DNA from: Undibacterium sp. 5I1
GTDB taxonomy: Bacteria > Pseudomonadota > Gammaproteobacteria > Burkholderiales > Burkholderiaceae_D
Direction: 5' to 3'
DNA length: 64,000 bases
NCBI RefSeq assembly: GCF_034314085.1
Contig: NZ_JAVIWI010000002.1
Span: 107,030 to 171,029, forward strand
The notes below the pieces were generated by a model. The model worked only from the letters and a program-made list of their open reading frames with translations, made no database searches and was not told the origin of the DNA. Positions 57,037 through 64,000 of this stretch are shown here, piece after piece. Positions within the stretch are counted from its first letter, which is position 1. Each line of letters opens with the position of its first letter. Position numbers and translations under genes: made by a program.

Positions 57037-57405
57037 GGCGACGATGGTTTTTTTGTCGTGGCTGTGCGTTTGCTCTTGCGTGCCACCTGACTACTGGCGA
57101 AGCACAGCAGCAAGCGAAGAATGAGCACGCACCAATAACCCTGACTAATTCCTTGCGCATCGAAGCGCACACCTATAGCTTGGCAGACATGCAGGGGCGT
57201 AAGAAATAACGCCTCATTACGCGAAGTCGTCACACCAAGTGAAGCGCAGCGTAACGACTGGGGCGATTTTGCGTAATGCCGCGTTATGTTGAATGCCACA
57301 GGCATTTACCCCGGAATGGCTGTGCCTTTGACCTTGCGTAGCACTTCACTGACTGCCGGCGCAGCGCGGGTGCAAGCGAGGCATGAGCGCGCCTTCGTCT
57401 TCACT
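56890..57405. repeat. Three degenerate ~85-bp repeats in noncoding DNA
   Basis: Related segments at about 56890-56975, 57060-57150 and 57320-57405 share a TTGNGTGCC...ACTACCGGCGAAGCGCGGCGGCAAGCGA..ATGAGCGCGC pattern. The region 57037-57549 contains no gene that I can support. The repeats lie between the Rhs tip and the recombinase gene. Confidence 0.55.
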
Positions 57406-57549
57406 GACCAGGTTGTTTGTGTGCCGGAGCTGCACCGTTTGCAGATGGATTAGCGCTAGCCTGGCGCAGTGCTTGCACGTGCGCCCGTGGCTATTCGTTG
57501 GCACGGCTGGCAAGGACTGTGACAGGCGGATTAACGGCTTCTTACTCGT

Positions 57550-58671
57550 CTAATCTTCCGCTTCCTCATCGTCCACCCCGATCGCCTCCAGCAGCGTTTG
57601 CGCATCGTCGTCCATCTGATCCTCGGCCACCTTGCCTTGATCGCTTGGTGCCCGCTGCAATCGCGCCGGATGGGTCAAGGCATGCACGGCTTTCAATTTG
57701 CCAATCGCGACGTGCGTATAAATCTGCGTCGTCGAGAGTTCGGCATGCCCGAGGATGGCCTGGATGTAGCGGATGTCGGCACCGTTCTCCAGCATGTGGG
57801 TCGCCATCGCGTGCCGGAAGGCGTGACAGCCGCCGCTGGCAAATCCGGCGTATTTCATGTGCAGCTTGACCATGTCGGAGAGGCGGTTCTTTTCAAAGGC
57901 TTCGCCGTAGTCGGTGATGAACAGGTGCTGTTGCTCTTGGGCTGGCGCGAATTGTGGCCGCACTTCCTGTACGTAACGCGTGACCCAGGCACAGGCGCGT
58001 GCACCTATTGGAATGAGGCGGTCTTTGCGTCCTTTGCCTAGTCTTACCATCAGCGTGCCGCGCTCGGTGTCGATGTCATACAGACTTAAATGCATGAGTT
58101 CAGCACGGCGTACGCCGCTGCTGTACAGGGTTTCGAGTATCGCCCGGTTGCGGATGCCGGAAGGCGTTGCGATGTCGGCCTGGTTGAGGATGGTTTCAAT
58201 CTCGGCCACGCTCATGAGGTGTTTGGGCAACTGGCGCGGCGGCTTGGGTAGCACCAGGTCAGACGCCGGATTGTGCAGAATGTGATTGTCCCTGGCTAAC
58301 CATTTGAAGAAGGCGACCAGCGGATGCAGACGGGTGGCCTGGGTGTTGAAGGATAAGGGCTGGCCGTTGCTCTTGCGGTAGTGGTACAGATGGCTTTGGT
58401 AGCGTTGCAGGATAGGCCGGGTGATGTCTTGCGGCTGCTGCAGGCTGCGCTCATCACACCAGAGGATAAAACCATCCAAGGCTTGCTTGCGAATTTTGGC
58501 GGTTTGCTCTGACAGGCCGGTGACCAGCGTCCATTCGAGGAAGGCGTTTTGGTAAGCGCGCAAGTGATTGGCGCTAGCCGGATCGGGTACGTGGGGACGT
58601 GCTGGCGAGCTTGGTTTTTTGCGTAGTGCGCGCTGTTTCTGGCGGATGCCGCGTTCGCCCTTTTGTGCCAT
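57550..58671 (-). CDS. Xer-like tyrosine recombinase
   Basis: 373 aa with a SAM-like N-terminal domain (LEWTLVTGLSEQTAKIRKQALDGFI) and full catalytic set: Arg in LYSSGVRRAELMHL, HAFRHAMATHML, LGHAELSTTQIYTHV. It has an acidic C-terminal extension. The gene begins 4 bases after the primase stop, so the two form one leftward operon. AAGGCG lies just before the ATG. Context suggests that it moves or resolves the element made of this gene, the primase and the regulator-TA genes. Confidence 0.88.
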   Translation of the reverse strand: MAQKGERGIRQKQRALRKKPSSPARPHVPDPASANHLRAYQNAFLEWTLVTGLSEQTAKIRKQALDGFILWCDERSLQQPQDITRPILQRYQSHLYHYRKSNGQPLSFNTQATRLHPLVAFFKWLARDNHILHNPASDLVLPKPPRQLPKHLMSVAEIETILNQADIATPSGIRNRAILETLYSSGVRRAELMHLSLYDIDTERGTLMVRLGKGRKDRLIPIGARACAWVTRYVQEVRPQFAPAQEQQHLFITDYGEAFEKNRLSDMVKLHMKYAGFASGGCHAFRHAMATHMLENGADIRYIQAILGHAELSTTQIYTHVAIGKLKAVHALTHPARLQRAPSDQGKVAEDQMDDDAQTLLEAIGVDDEEAED

Positions 58672-58675
58672 CGCC

Positions 58676-61600
58676 TTAGCCTGCTAAGGCTGCACTGGCA
58701 GCTAAGGGAAATGGTGCGGGCTGCTGGTACGACAAGACTTTGCCGTTAGGCTGTAGGGCGTGTATTTTTTCTTCAGCATCGATCACTTCTTCGCTCACCC
58801 GCATGGCTGTTGGCTCTTGTGCCGATTTTGCACTGCGCGAACTGCCCGCATCCGGGGCGCGTTGGCCCCGCGATGGGGGCGCGAACTCGCTTGTTTTACC
58901 CCGCGAACTATTCATCGTAGGTGCAGTGCTTGCTGCTGTGTTTGCACTAATCGCCAACTCCAAACTGGCCAGGTCGATCAAGCCCGGCACAAAGGCTTGC
59001 GCATCACTGCCCGCGCCGTCATACAGCAATTCATACTCGAAGCTTTGCCCCCGCTGGCCGCGATGTACCAGTAGATATTCCATCTGCACCAGACGCTCTA
59101 GGTGCAGGCGCAATTGCGTATCCGACAGGCCGGTGGCGTCCCGCGCTGCCTTGCGCGAGAAGCGCAGATCGGCACGCGCCAGACTTTTATTTTCACATTC
59201 GGCGCTGACGTACTGGTGGATCAATTTAAGTAAACGCCTGGTCTGCGGCGGCAATTCATCCAGGCTTCTGCCCAGCACTTCATGCGCGATCTGGTTGGCC
59301 AGCGCAATGTCACTGATGGCGACGTCGATGTAACGCACTTCCCGGTCGTTGCGTGTCGATGTCTTGATCTCGCGCTGGTGTTGGTGCAGGAAGGCGATGG
59401 TGTCGATTAAGGTGAGGTACTTTTCATGATCACGCCGTAGGCGTGTGCTCTGGTCTGGGAAGCTTAAGAATTGCGCGTAGGGATTGAGGACTTCTAGCGG
59501 CATGAGTAGGCGCTGGGCGTTTTGCTGCAAAGTGATCAGCTCTTCTTTCTCCCTTTTGGCGAGCATACCGTCCAGCGTGCGCTTTTGTCGCTGGATCTGG
59601 TGAATGGCGCGGGTCTGGTCGCGGCTTTCATCGACCGCCAGGACTAAACAGCGGTTGAGCAGTTCTTCATCAAGATCACGTGCCGTGGTAGTGAGCAGCA
59701 AGGCGACCGGGCCTTCTACCCGGTACGGTTGCGTCACCAGGTTACCTGTCACCGGGTCTTTGCCGGTACTGGCCATGGTGAGTTCGCCTTCCGACTGCAA
59801 CAGCTTTAAGGCGTAGCTGGCACGGCTGGCGCCCTCTTCCTCGACGATGGCCAAGACCTTGTGCTTGAGATTGGTCTCGCCCATGTAAAACAAACTCTGC
59901 CCGGTCATGGCGCTGTATTTGATTTTGTCTTCCTTGGGGACGAAGGCTAAGACCGTATCCATCAGGCTGGTCTTGCCTGCGGCGGAAGACGATTGAATCA
60001 CCACGCCCAGCGGACGCTCTAGCTTGCGCGAGATGCAGGCTAAATAACCGACTAGCTTGTTGGTTTCTTCGCCGATTAAACCGCAGGTGGCATAGTCCGC
60101 TAACAGGCGCGCCACTAAATCCGGGGCGCGCAATAAAGCTAAGGCAGCTTCCCGTTCGGCGGCATCCATCGTCACTGCCTCTGGTACTTTGGGCGTTAAG
60201 GCGGCCTGTATCTGCTGCTCTTGCAGGTTTTCTAGGGCGAGCAGTACACGCCCGAGGTCAGTCTTGAGGGTGCTCTCCGGCACGCGTAATTCTATCGCCG
60301 CTTGCGTGATGTAGCTGTGCCGGGCTCTAGCGTTGTACAGGTCTAAGGTGTCGACGTGGAAGGCGTCGCCGATGGAGGCTAAGAGATTAATTTTAAGCAG
60401 GTCATACGCCAGATTCTTGGCCAGGCCGCGCACGCGGTAACGCCGCTCTGCAAAGGCGAGGATGATTTCATTGTCGCGTACGTCGGCTTCCAGATTGGCA
60501 CTGGGGGCTGGTGGCAAGGCCGCTGCGGGCAAGGCTGTGGCTGGCGGCGTAAGCACTGGTTCAGCAGCGAAAGAAATAAGCGGTGCAGGTGCTGCGCTGT
60601 CCGTTGGCGCAATGATCGATTCCGTCGCCACGTCCAGCACTGGCGATGTCTTACGCTCCGGTGCAACACCATTACCGAGCCACGCCGCCTGACGGATTAA
60701 GACACCTAAACTTTTAGCCGCTGGCTGCACTTTTAAAGCGTAGTCATTGGCGTCCATGCCTTTGGGGAAGTGGATGCGGTAGCAGGCGATGCCTTCTGCC
60801 ATTAAGCGTTCGGCCAGCTTGGCACTGGCACGCTCACCCGCTTCATCACGGTCGTAGGCAATCAAGATGCGTTCGATATTATTTTCTTTAAACGCGGCCA
60901 GATGCTCATCCGTAAAACCTTCGGTGCCGTAGCTGGCGGTGACGTTGCGGTAACCGGCACACCAGAAAGTCATGGCGTCGATCAGGGCTTCGCACAGGAT
61001 GATTTCTTTACTTGCTACCAGTGCTTGAACATTGAATACGCCGCGATGCGCCCCGGGCAAATATAAATGCGCGGGCGTGCCTTTGCGCAGGTCGTCGCGG
61101 ATCTTGCGACCGTACATTTCTGTGACCTTGCCCGCTACATCGAGGATCGGCACCACGAGCGAACCGTTGAAATGTTCGTGGCCGCTTTCACGGTAGATGC
61201 CCAAGTTTTCTAGCCGGGTGCGGATCTCGGCACCGGCGACGCGGGTCTTGGCGGGCAGGCGTAAGCCCAGGCTGCGGTTGGCGTAGCCGAGCTGGAAATA
61301 CGCAATCAAATCGGGATGGCTTAAGCCGCGTGCTTGCAGGTAGGCCAGCGCTTCGGGTGACTGCTTTAAGGTCTCATGGTAGTAGCCCACGGTTTGATTC
61401 AGCAGTGCGCAGTCGTCGGCATCGAAGGCGACCGGTGCGGGCAAGCTACGCACGCTGCTGCGGCTGTTGGTGGATTTTGCCGAGGATGCATTCCCAAGCT
61501 GAGCAGCTAAAGCAGGATCATCATGCAGCAGTTCCACCGCATGCCTAAAACTGATACCGCGCAGTTGCATGACCCAGGCAATCGGGTCGCCAGCGGCACC

Positions 61601-61792
61601 GCAGCCAAAGCAGTGCCACAGGTTCTTGGCAGGCGTGACCACCAGCGAGGCAGTGGCATCGTCATGGAACGGGCATAGGCCGATCTTGTCTTTGCCGGAC
61701 TTCTTGAGCGTGATGCCTGCGGACTCGACCAGACGTTCTACCGAGACCTCATTTTTTAGCCGCTCTATCTCTGTTTCTGGAATGCGTGCCAT
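58676..61792 (-). CDS. CHC2 zinc-finger DNA primase with C-terminal P-loop ATPase
   Basis: 1,038 aa from MARIPETEIERLKNEVSV; the frame stays open 70 codons further but only this ATG begins with the DnaG-like pattern. CHC2 zinc finger: GLCPFHDDATASLVVTP.KNLWHCFGCGAAGD (residues ~38-70). Toprim-type catalytic site: ILCEALIDAMTF...ILIAYDRDEAGERAS (~280-350). A proline/alanine-rich linker follows, then a P-loop domain with SSSAAGKTSLMDTVLAF (~600) and a C-terminal winged-helix-like region. Such primase/ATPase fusions serve mobile elements that replicate their own DNA. It is divergent from the XRE regulator gene, sharing a 115-bp promoter region. Confidence 0.88.
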   Translation of the reverse strand: MARIPETEIERLKNEVSVERLVESAGITLKKSGKDKIGLCPFHDDATASLVVTPAKNLWHCFGCGAAGDPIAWVMQLRGISFRHAVELLHDDPALAAQLGNASSAKSTNSRSSVRSLPAPVAFDADDCALLNQTVGYYHETLKQSPEALAYLQARGLSHPDLIAYFQLGYANRSLGLRLPAKTRVAGAEIRTRLENLGIYRESGHEHFNGSLVVPILDVAGKVTEMYGRKIRDDLRKGTPAHLYLPGAHRGVFNVQALVASKEIILCEALIDAMTFWCAGYRNVTASYGTEGFTDEHLAAFKENNIERILIAYDRDEAGERASAKLAERLMAEGIACYRIHFPKGMDANDYALKVQPAAKSLGVLIRQAAWLGNGVAPERKTSPVLDVATESIIAPTDSAAPAPLISFAAEPVLTPPATALPAAALPPAPSANLEADVRDNEIILAFAERRYRVRGLAKNLAYDLLKINLLASIGDAFHVDTLDLYNARARHSYITQAAIELRVPESTLKTDLGRVLLALENLQEQQIQAALTPKVPEAVTMDAAEREAALALLRAPDLVARLLADYATCGLIGEETNKLVGYLACISRKLERPLGVVIQSSSAAGKTSLMDTVLAFVPKEDKIKYSAMTGQSLFYMGETNLKHKVLAIVEEEGASRASYALKLLQSEGELTMASTGKDPVTGNLVTQPYRVEGPVALLLTTTARDLDEELLNRCLVLAVDESRDQTRAIHQIQRQKRTLDGMLAKREKEELITLQQNAQRLLMPLEVLNPYAQFLSFPDQSTRLRRDHEKYLTLIDTIAFLHQHQREIKTSTRNDREVRYIDVAISDIALANQIAHEVLGRSLDELPPQTRRLLKLIHQYVSAECENKSLARADLRFSRKAARDATGLSDTQLRLHLERLVQMEYLLVHRGQRGQSFEYELLYDGAGSDAQAFVPGLIDLASLELAISANTAASTAPTMNSSRGKTSEFAPPSRGQRAPDAGSSRSAKSAQEPTAMRVSEEVIDAEEKIHALQPNGKVLSYQQPAPFPLAASAALAG

Positions 61793-61907
61793 AAATCGCC
61801 TTTGTGCTAAAAACCTGTCAAGGGGGTAAAAATAAAAATAACCAACATTGATAATTACTCTAATATGGAGTAATGTCAACTCTATTTTAAAAAACAGGGG
61901 GTATGCT

Positions 61908-62303
61908 ATGAAGCCTAAACAGCTTGATTGGGTCGAATGTATGGCTTTGGGTGATAAAGAATTTTTTGTGGCACTGGGTAAGCGTGTCGCGCAATTGCGC
62001 AAGGAACGCGACCTAACACAGCAGGAATTAGCGACATTATTGGGTGTTGCACAACAAACACTCGCCCATTACGAAGGGGCTCGTTTGCGCATACCGGCAT
62101 CGATGCTGCCGACACTGGCCACCATCTTTAAAATACCCGTGGACGGCTTGCTTAACCGCAATGAAGCCACACCAGGCAGCGGCAAGCGCGGCCCGGCACC
62201 GAAATGGCAGCAGCAAATTGAAGCCATTGCGCAACTGCCAAAAGCGCAACAGCGCTTTGTCTCGCAAATGCTAGATACCGTACTAGCCCAGGCGACACGC
62301 TGA
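61908..62303 (+). CDS. XRE-family transcriptional regulator
   Basis: 131 aa from the ATG after CAGGGGG. The helix-turn-helix FFVALGKRVAQLRKERDLTQQELATLLGVAQQTLAHYEGARLRIP is a textbook Cro/C1 type domain; the tail carries KRGPAPKWQQQIEAIAQLPKAQQRFVSQMLDTVL, often seen in such regulators. It is divergent from the primase gene and shares a 1-base overlap with brnT, so it may control both the element's primase-recombinase operon and the BrnTA pair. Confidence 0.88.
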   Translation: MKPKQLDWVECMALGDKEFFVALGKRVAQLRKERDLTQQELATLLGVAQQTLAHYEGARLRIPASMLPTLATIFKIPVDGLLNRNEATPGSGKRGPAPKWQQQIEAIAQLPKAQQRFVSQMLDTVLAQATR

Positions 62304-62608
62304 TGATGCAAAAGACGACTTATGAATTTGATTGGGATGACAGCAAGGCAGCATCCAATCTACGCAAACATGCAGTACGCTTTGAAGAGGCGATGGCGGT
62401 ATTTAACGATCCTCTGAACATGACGCGCTTTGATGATGAGCACAGCGAGTCCGAGGAGCGCTGGGTCACTTTGGGGCAGGCAAATGGCGGTACACTGCTC
62501 TTGGTGGTGCATACCTATTCACCTATTGATGAGCAGCATGTGTTAGTTCGACTTATTTCTGCCAGACGCCCCACCAAACGGGAAGCGCAGCAGTATTACG
62601 AAGCTTAA
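62303..62608 (+). CDS. brnT: BrnT-family toxin
   Basis: 101 aa. TYEFDWDDSKAASNLRKHAVRFEEAMAVFNDPL is the family hallmark, followed by ERWVTLGQA...LLVVHTY and VRLISARRPTKREAQQYYE at the end. BrnT is a RelE-fold ribonuclease that blocks translation until bound by BrnA. Its start overlaps the XRE gene, and the BrnA-like gene follows 17 bases later. Confidence 0.9.
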   Translation: MMQKTTYEFDWDDSKAASNLRKHAVRFEEAMAVFNDPLNMTRFDDEHSESEERWVTLGQANGGTLLLVVHTYSPIDEQHVLVRLISARRPTKREAQQYYEA

Positions 62609-62625
62609 ATTTTGGAGGAAATATC

Positions 62626-62826
62626 ATGAAAGAAGAATACGATTTCTCGGGCGCTGAACGTGGCAAGTTCTACCGCCCCAATTTGAAGTTAATCCCACCG
62701 GTGCATCTGGAATCAGATGTGCTCGACTACCTGGCTGAACGTGCACAAGCCAAGGGGACTTCTTTGAATGCCTTGATCAATACTCTGCTAAAAAAAGATA
62801 TTGAGCTCATCGAAGCTGGCAGCTAA
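62626..62826 (+). CDS. brnA: BrnA-like antitoxin
   Basis: 66 aa after GGAGGA. The N-terminus (MKEEYDFSGAERGKFYRP) is the BrnT-contacting segment and IPPVHLESDVLDYLAERAQAKGTSLNALINTLLKKDIEL is a ribbon-helix-helix DNA-binding part. Antitoxin and autorepressor of the pair. Direct repeat R copy 2 with a terminator follows 14 bases later. Confidence 0.85.
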   Translation: MKEEYDFSGAERGKFYRPNLKLIPPVHLESDVLDYLAERAQAKGTSLNALINTLLKKDIELIEAGS

Positions 62827-62845
62827 AGAAAAAAAATAAACCTCT

Positions 62846-62862
62846 TTTTTAGCCGCTAAAAA
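62846..62862. promoter_or_regulatory. KorB-operator-like palindrome (copy 2)
   Basis: TTTTTAGCCGCTAAAAA again, preserved without change although the repeat around it has diverged at many positions. Confidence 0.5.
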
Positions 62863-62865
62863 TAG

Positions 62866-62907
62866 AAGCCACTCGCATCCGGGTTACCGGAGGGAGTGGC
62901 TTTTTTA
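62866..62907 (+). terminator. Intrinsic terminator in repeat R copy 2
   Basis: AAGCCACTC and GAGTGGCTT form a perfect 9-bp stem followed by TTTTATTTT. It terminates the XRE-BrnT-BrnA operon. Confidence 0.8.
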
Positions 62908-63091
62908 TTTTATAAAAGAGAGCGTAATTTTAAATGCTGAATTCGAGGTAAACCTTTACGTCTGTCATTTGGCGTCGCTGGAATATGACGCATTCCATAC
63001 GGCGCAATTGCTTCGCATTGTCGCCTTACGCGAAGATTGCGCCTTACCGGGTTGAAATGTTAGGCTTCGCTTCGCTTTGCGCCATCCTACT

Positions 63092-63487
63092 TTAGCCCGG
63101 GCTACGCTTGCTATTCCGTAATAATTCGATCAAATCAACAGGAATTGGTTTGTCTGGTTCGTCTAACATTTGTGCAAATTGCAGTGCGGTGTTGCCGTCC
63201 TCATCCTCTATTGTCAGGTCTACATCAGCATCAATGAGTTTCCTCACAACCTCTATAGATCTTCCCATTACTGCCGAAAAAAGTGACGTCTGTCCTTGCT
63301 CACCACGTGCGTTCACATCAGCACCAGCCAAAATTAAAGTATCAACTGCTTCTACATCTCCCCATGAGCAAACTATGTGCAAAGGAGTATCGCCGAAACA
63401 TCCTCTTTGATGAACATTAGATGCACCTTGGAAGAGAAATTCTGCCGTAGATCCGACTGCTTTCAAAACTTCATCTAGATTTTTCAT
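63092..63487 (-). CDS. Ankyrin-repeat protein, putative immunity to Rhs tip toxin 2
   Basis: 131 aa from the ATG that overlaps the toxin stop (ATGA), a coupling typical of toxin-immunity pairs. Ankyrin repeats are visible: [69 protein letters not shown] and [10 protein letters not shown]. No signal peptide is present, so it acts in the cytoplasm, implying a toxin with a cytoplasmic target. Ankyrin folds are a known immunity type in polymorphic toxin loci. Confidence 0.8.
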   Translation of the reverse strand: MKNLDEVLKAVGSTAEFLFQGASNVHQRGCFGDTPLHIVCSWGDVEAVDTLILAGADVNARGEQGQTSLFSAVMGRSIEVVRKLIDADVDLTIEDEDGNTALQFAQMLDEPDKPIPVDLIELLRNSKRSPG

Positions 63488-64000
63488 GGGCATTTGCAAT
63501 ATCTTTGTATGTCACGGTCCAAATTTTGGATTGATTTTTGTAGCTCAGTTGTTTGCTGTGCATGACCTGAATCATTTTTTCCGCCAAACCATTTATTTGT
63601 ATAGTTATCTCTGGCGCCCATACATTGCTGTGCTTTATTTTTTTTCCATTTTGCTTCTTCGCACTTATCTAAGCCAGGTGGTGTCGGCTGGTTACATATG
63701 TCCTTGTAATTCTTGTAGTCGCGTGATTTTTCACTGCTATCCCTACTCCTTGCTTCATCAGGATCTCGACTTCTAGATCCATCATCAAAATCAGAGTCAC
63801 TCCCTCCAGGCTTAGAAGGCGCAGTATTGGGCTGAGGAATAGGAAGGGGCACTGGAATCGGAATACGAATACCCGTCAAGCCATATGGATCAATGCTACT
63901 TAATGGATCTCCATCAACATAGCCATAAGTATTAATTCCGCCGTTCAATCCAATCGGATCACTCTCGACATACCGTCCGGTGCTCGGATCATAATCCCTG
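63484..64000 (-). CDS. Rhs family protein C-terminus, toxin tip 2 (partial, runs off right edge)
   Basis: The frame is open at the edge and begins [41 protein letters not shown], the end of the Rhs core. A proline/serine-rich linker ([23 protein letters not shown]) leads to a tip of about 70 residues with cysteines ([27 protein letters not shown]...YCKCP) and the [23 protein letters not shown] segment. I do not recognise its activity. The upstream core lies outside the window, so I cannot tell if the Rhs gene is complete. Confidence 0.82.
   Translation of the reverse strand, partial: RDYDPSTGRYVESDPIGLNGGINTYGYVDGDPLSSIDPYGLTGIRIPIPVPLPIPQPNTAPSKPGGSDSDFDDGSRSRDPDEARSRDSSEKSRDYKNYKDICNQPTPPGLDKCEEAKWKKNKAQQCMGARDNYTNKWFGGKNDSGHAQQTTELQKSIQNLDRDIQRYCKCP

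Larger units (their letters stand above)
62841..63053 (+). repeat. ~214-bp direct repeat R, copy 2
   Basis: Counterpart of 55211-55424 with scattered substitutions. It follows the antitoxin stop and precedes the end of the ankyrin immunity gene. The next bases (63054-63091, TTAGGCTTCGCTTCGC...) belong to a common dispersed sequence and are not shared. Confidence 0.85.

Noticed and set aside
61793..62002. 70-codon N-terminal extension of the primase frame
   Set aside because: The conserved primase start MARIPETEIERLK lies at 61792, and the extension overlaps the divergent regulator gene.
1..64000. tRNA, rRNA and riboswitches
   Set aside because: I looked for tRNA arms, rRNA signature stretches and common riboswitch patterns and found none I could support.

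Overview
The window looks like part of an accessory replicon, or an integrated plasmid, from a Gram-negative betaproteobacterium (Burkholderiales, perhaps Oxalobacteraceae). This is inferred from the styles of the NRPS, Rhs, RTX, DUF3701-type integrase and BrnTA proteins; no rRNA, tRNA or core housekeeping gene is present to settle it. Base composition is patchy (AT-rich replication region, GC-richer NRPS and primase genes) and many genes stop abruptly at insertion sequences, so this is a mosaic.

Layout. 1-11.0 kb: a giant minus-strand RTX protein (3,464 codons visible, running off the left edge) with an N-terminal HEGGH metallopeptidase-like motif, preceded in the same direction by a small exported protein. 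11.4-13.7 kb: an N-terminally truncated glycosyltransferase and an exported protein. 14.1-15.2 kb: an IS5-family element (copy 1). 15.2-24.7 kb: a 5'-truncated NRPS, C(partial)-A-T-C/E-A-T-C-A-T-TE. 24.8-25.9 kb: nested IS66/IS66/IS6 remnants cutting into a TlpA-like gene. 26.3-36.5 kb: a periplasmic binding protein, a HipA-family YjjJ toxin, a truncated sugar-nucleotide epimerase, and two copies of a module of small unknown genes.

36.5-52.9 kb is plasmid backbone. It holds a phage-type integrase with a Fis-like tail, a type II partition locus (11-bp iteron array, ParM-like ATPase, ParR-like protein), a CAP-domain lipoprotein, an atypical tyrosine recombinase beside an AAA ATPase, an iteron-rich replication origin with a DnaA box, a Rep_3-type initiator, a ParAB system surrounded by copies of the palindrome TTGAACCGGCTCAA (candidate parS), and a 698-aa integrase. 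Two unrelated segregation systems flank one rep gene.

52.9-64 kb is a recombination-prone polymorphic-toxin zone: IS21 remnant, IS5-family copy 2 (inverted relative to copy 1, with an identical transposase), an ORF6N-protein tail, an orphan Rhs C-terminal toxin with a HEAGH motif and its putative immunity gene, a Xer-like recombinase / CHC2 primase-helicase / XRE regulator / BrnT-BrnA element, and a second Rhs toxin tip with an ankyrin-repeat immunity protein. Each Rhs tip/immunity pair ends at a copy of the same ~214-bp repeat, which carries a perfect KorB-operator-like palindrome and a terminator.

Most novel signals: the palindrome array around parAB; a second palindrome family (core CCAACGCGTTGG) at three sites; the duplicated small-gene module; sharp near-identity blocks in the NRPS adenylation domains indicating exchange of the substrate-binding core; and the repeat-bounded Rhs cassettes around the recombinase/primase element.
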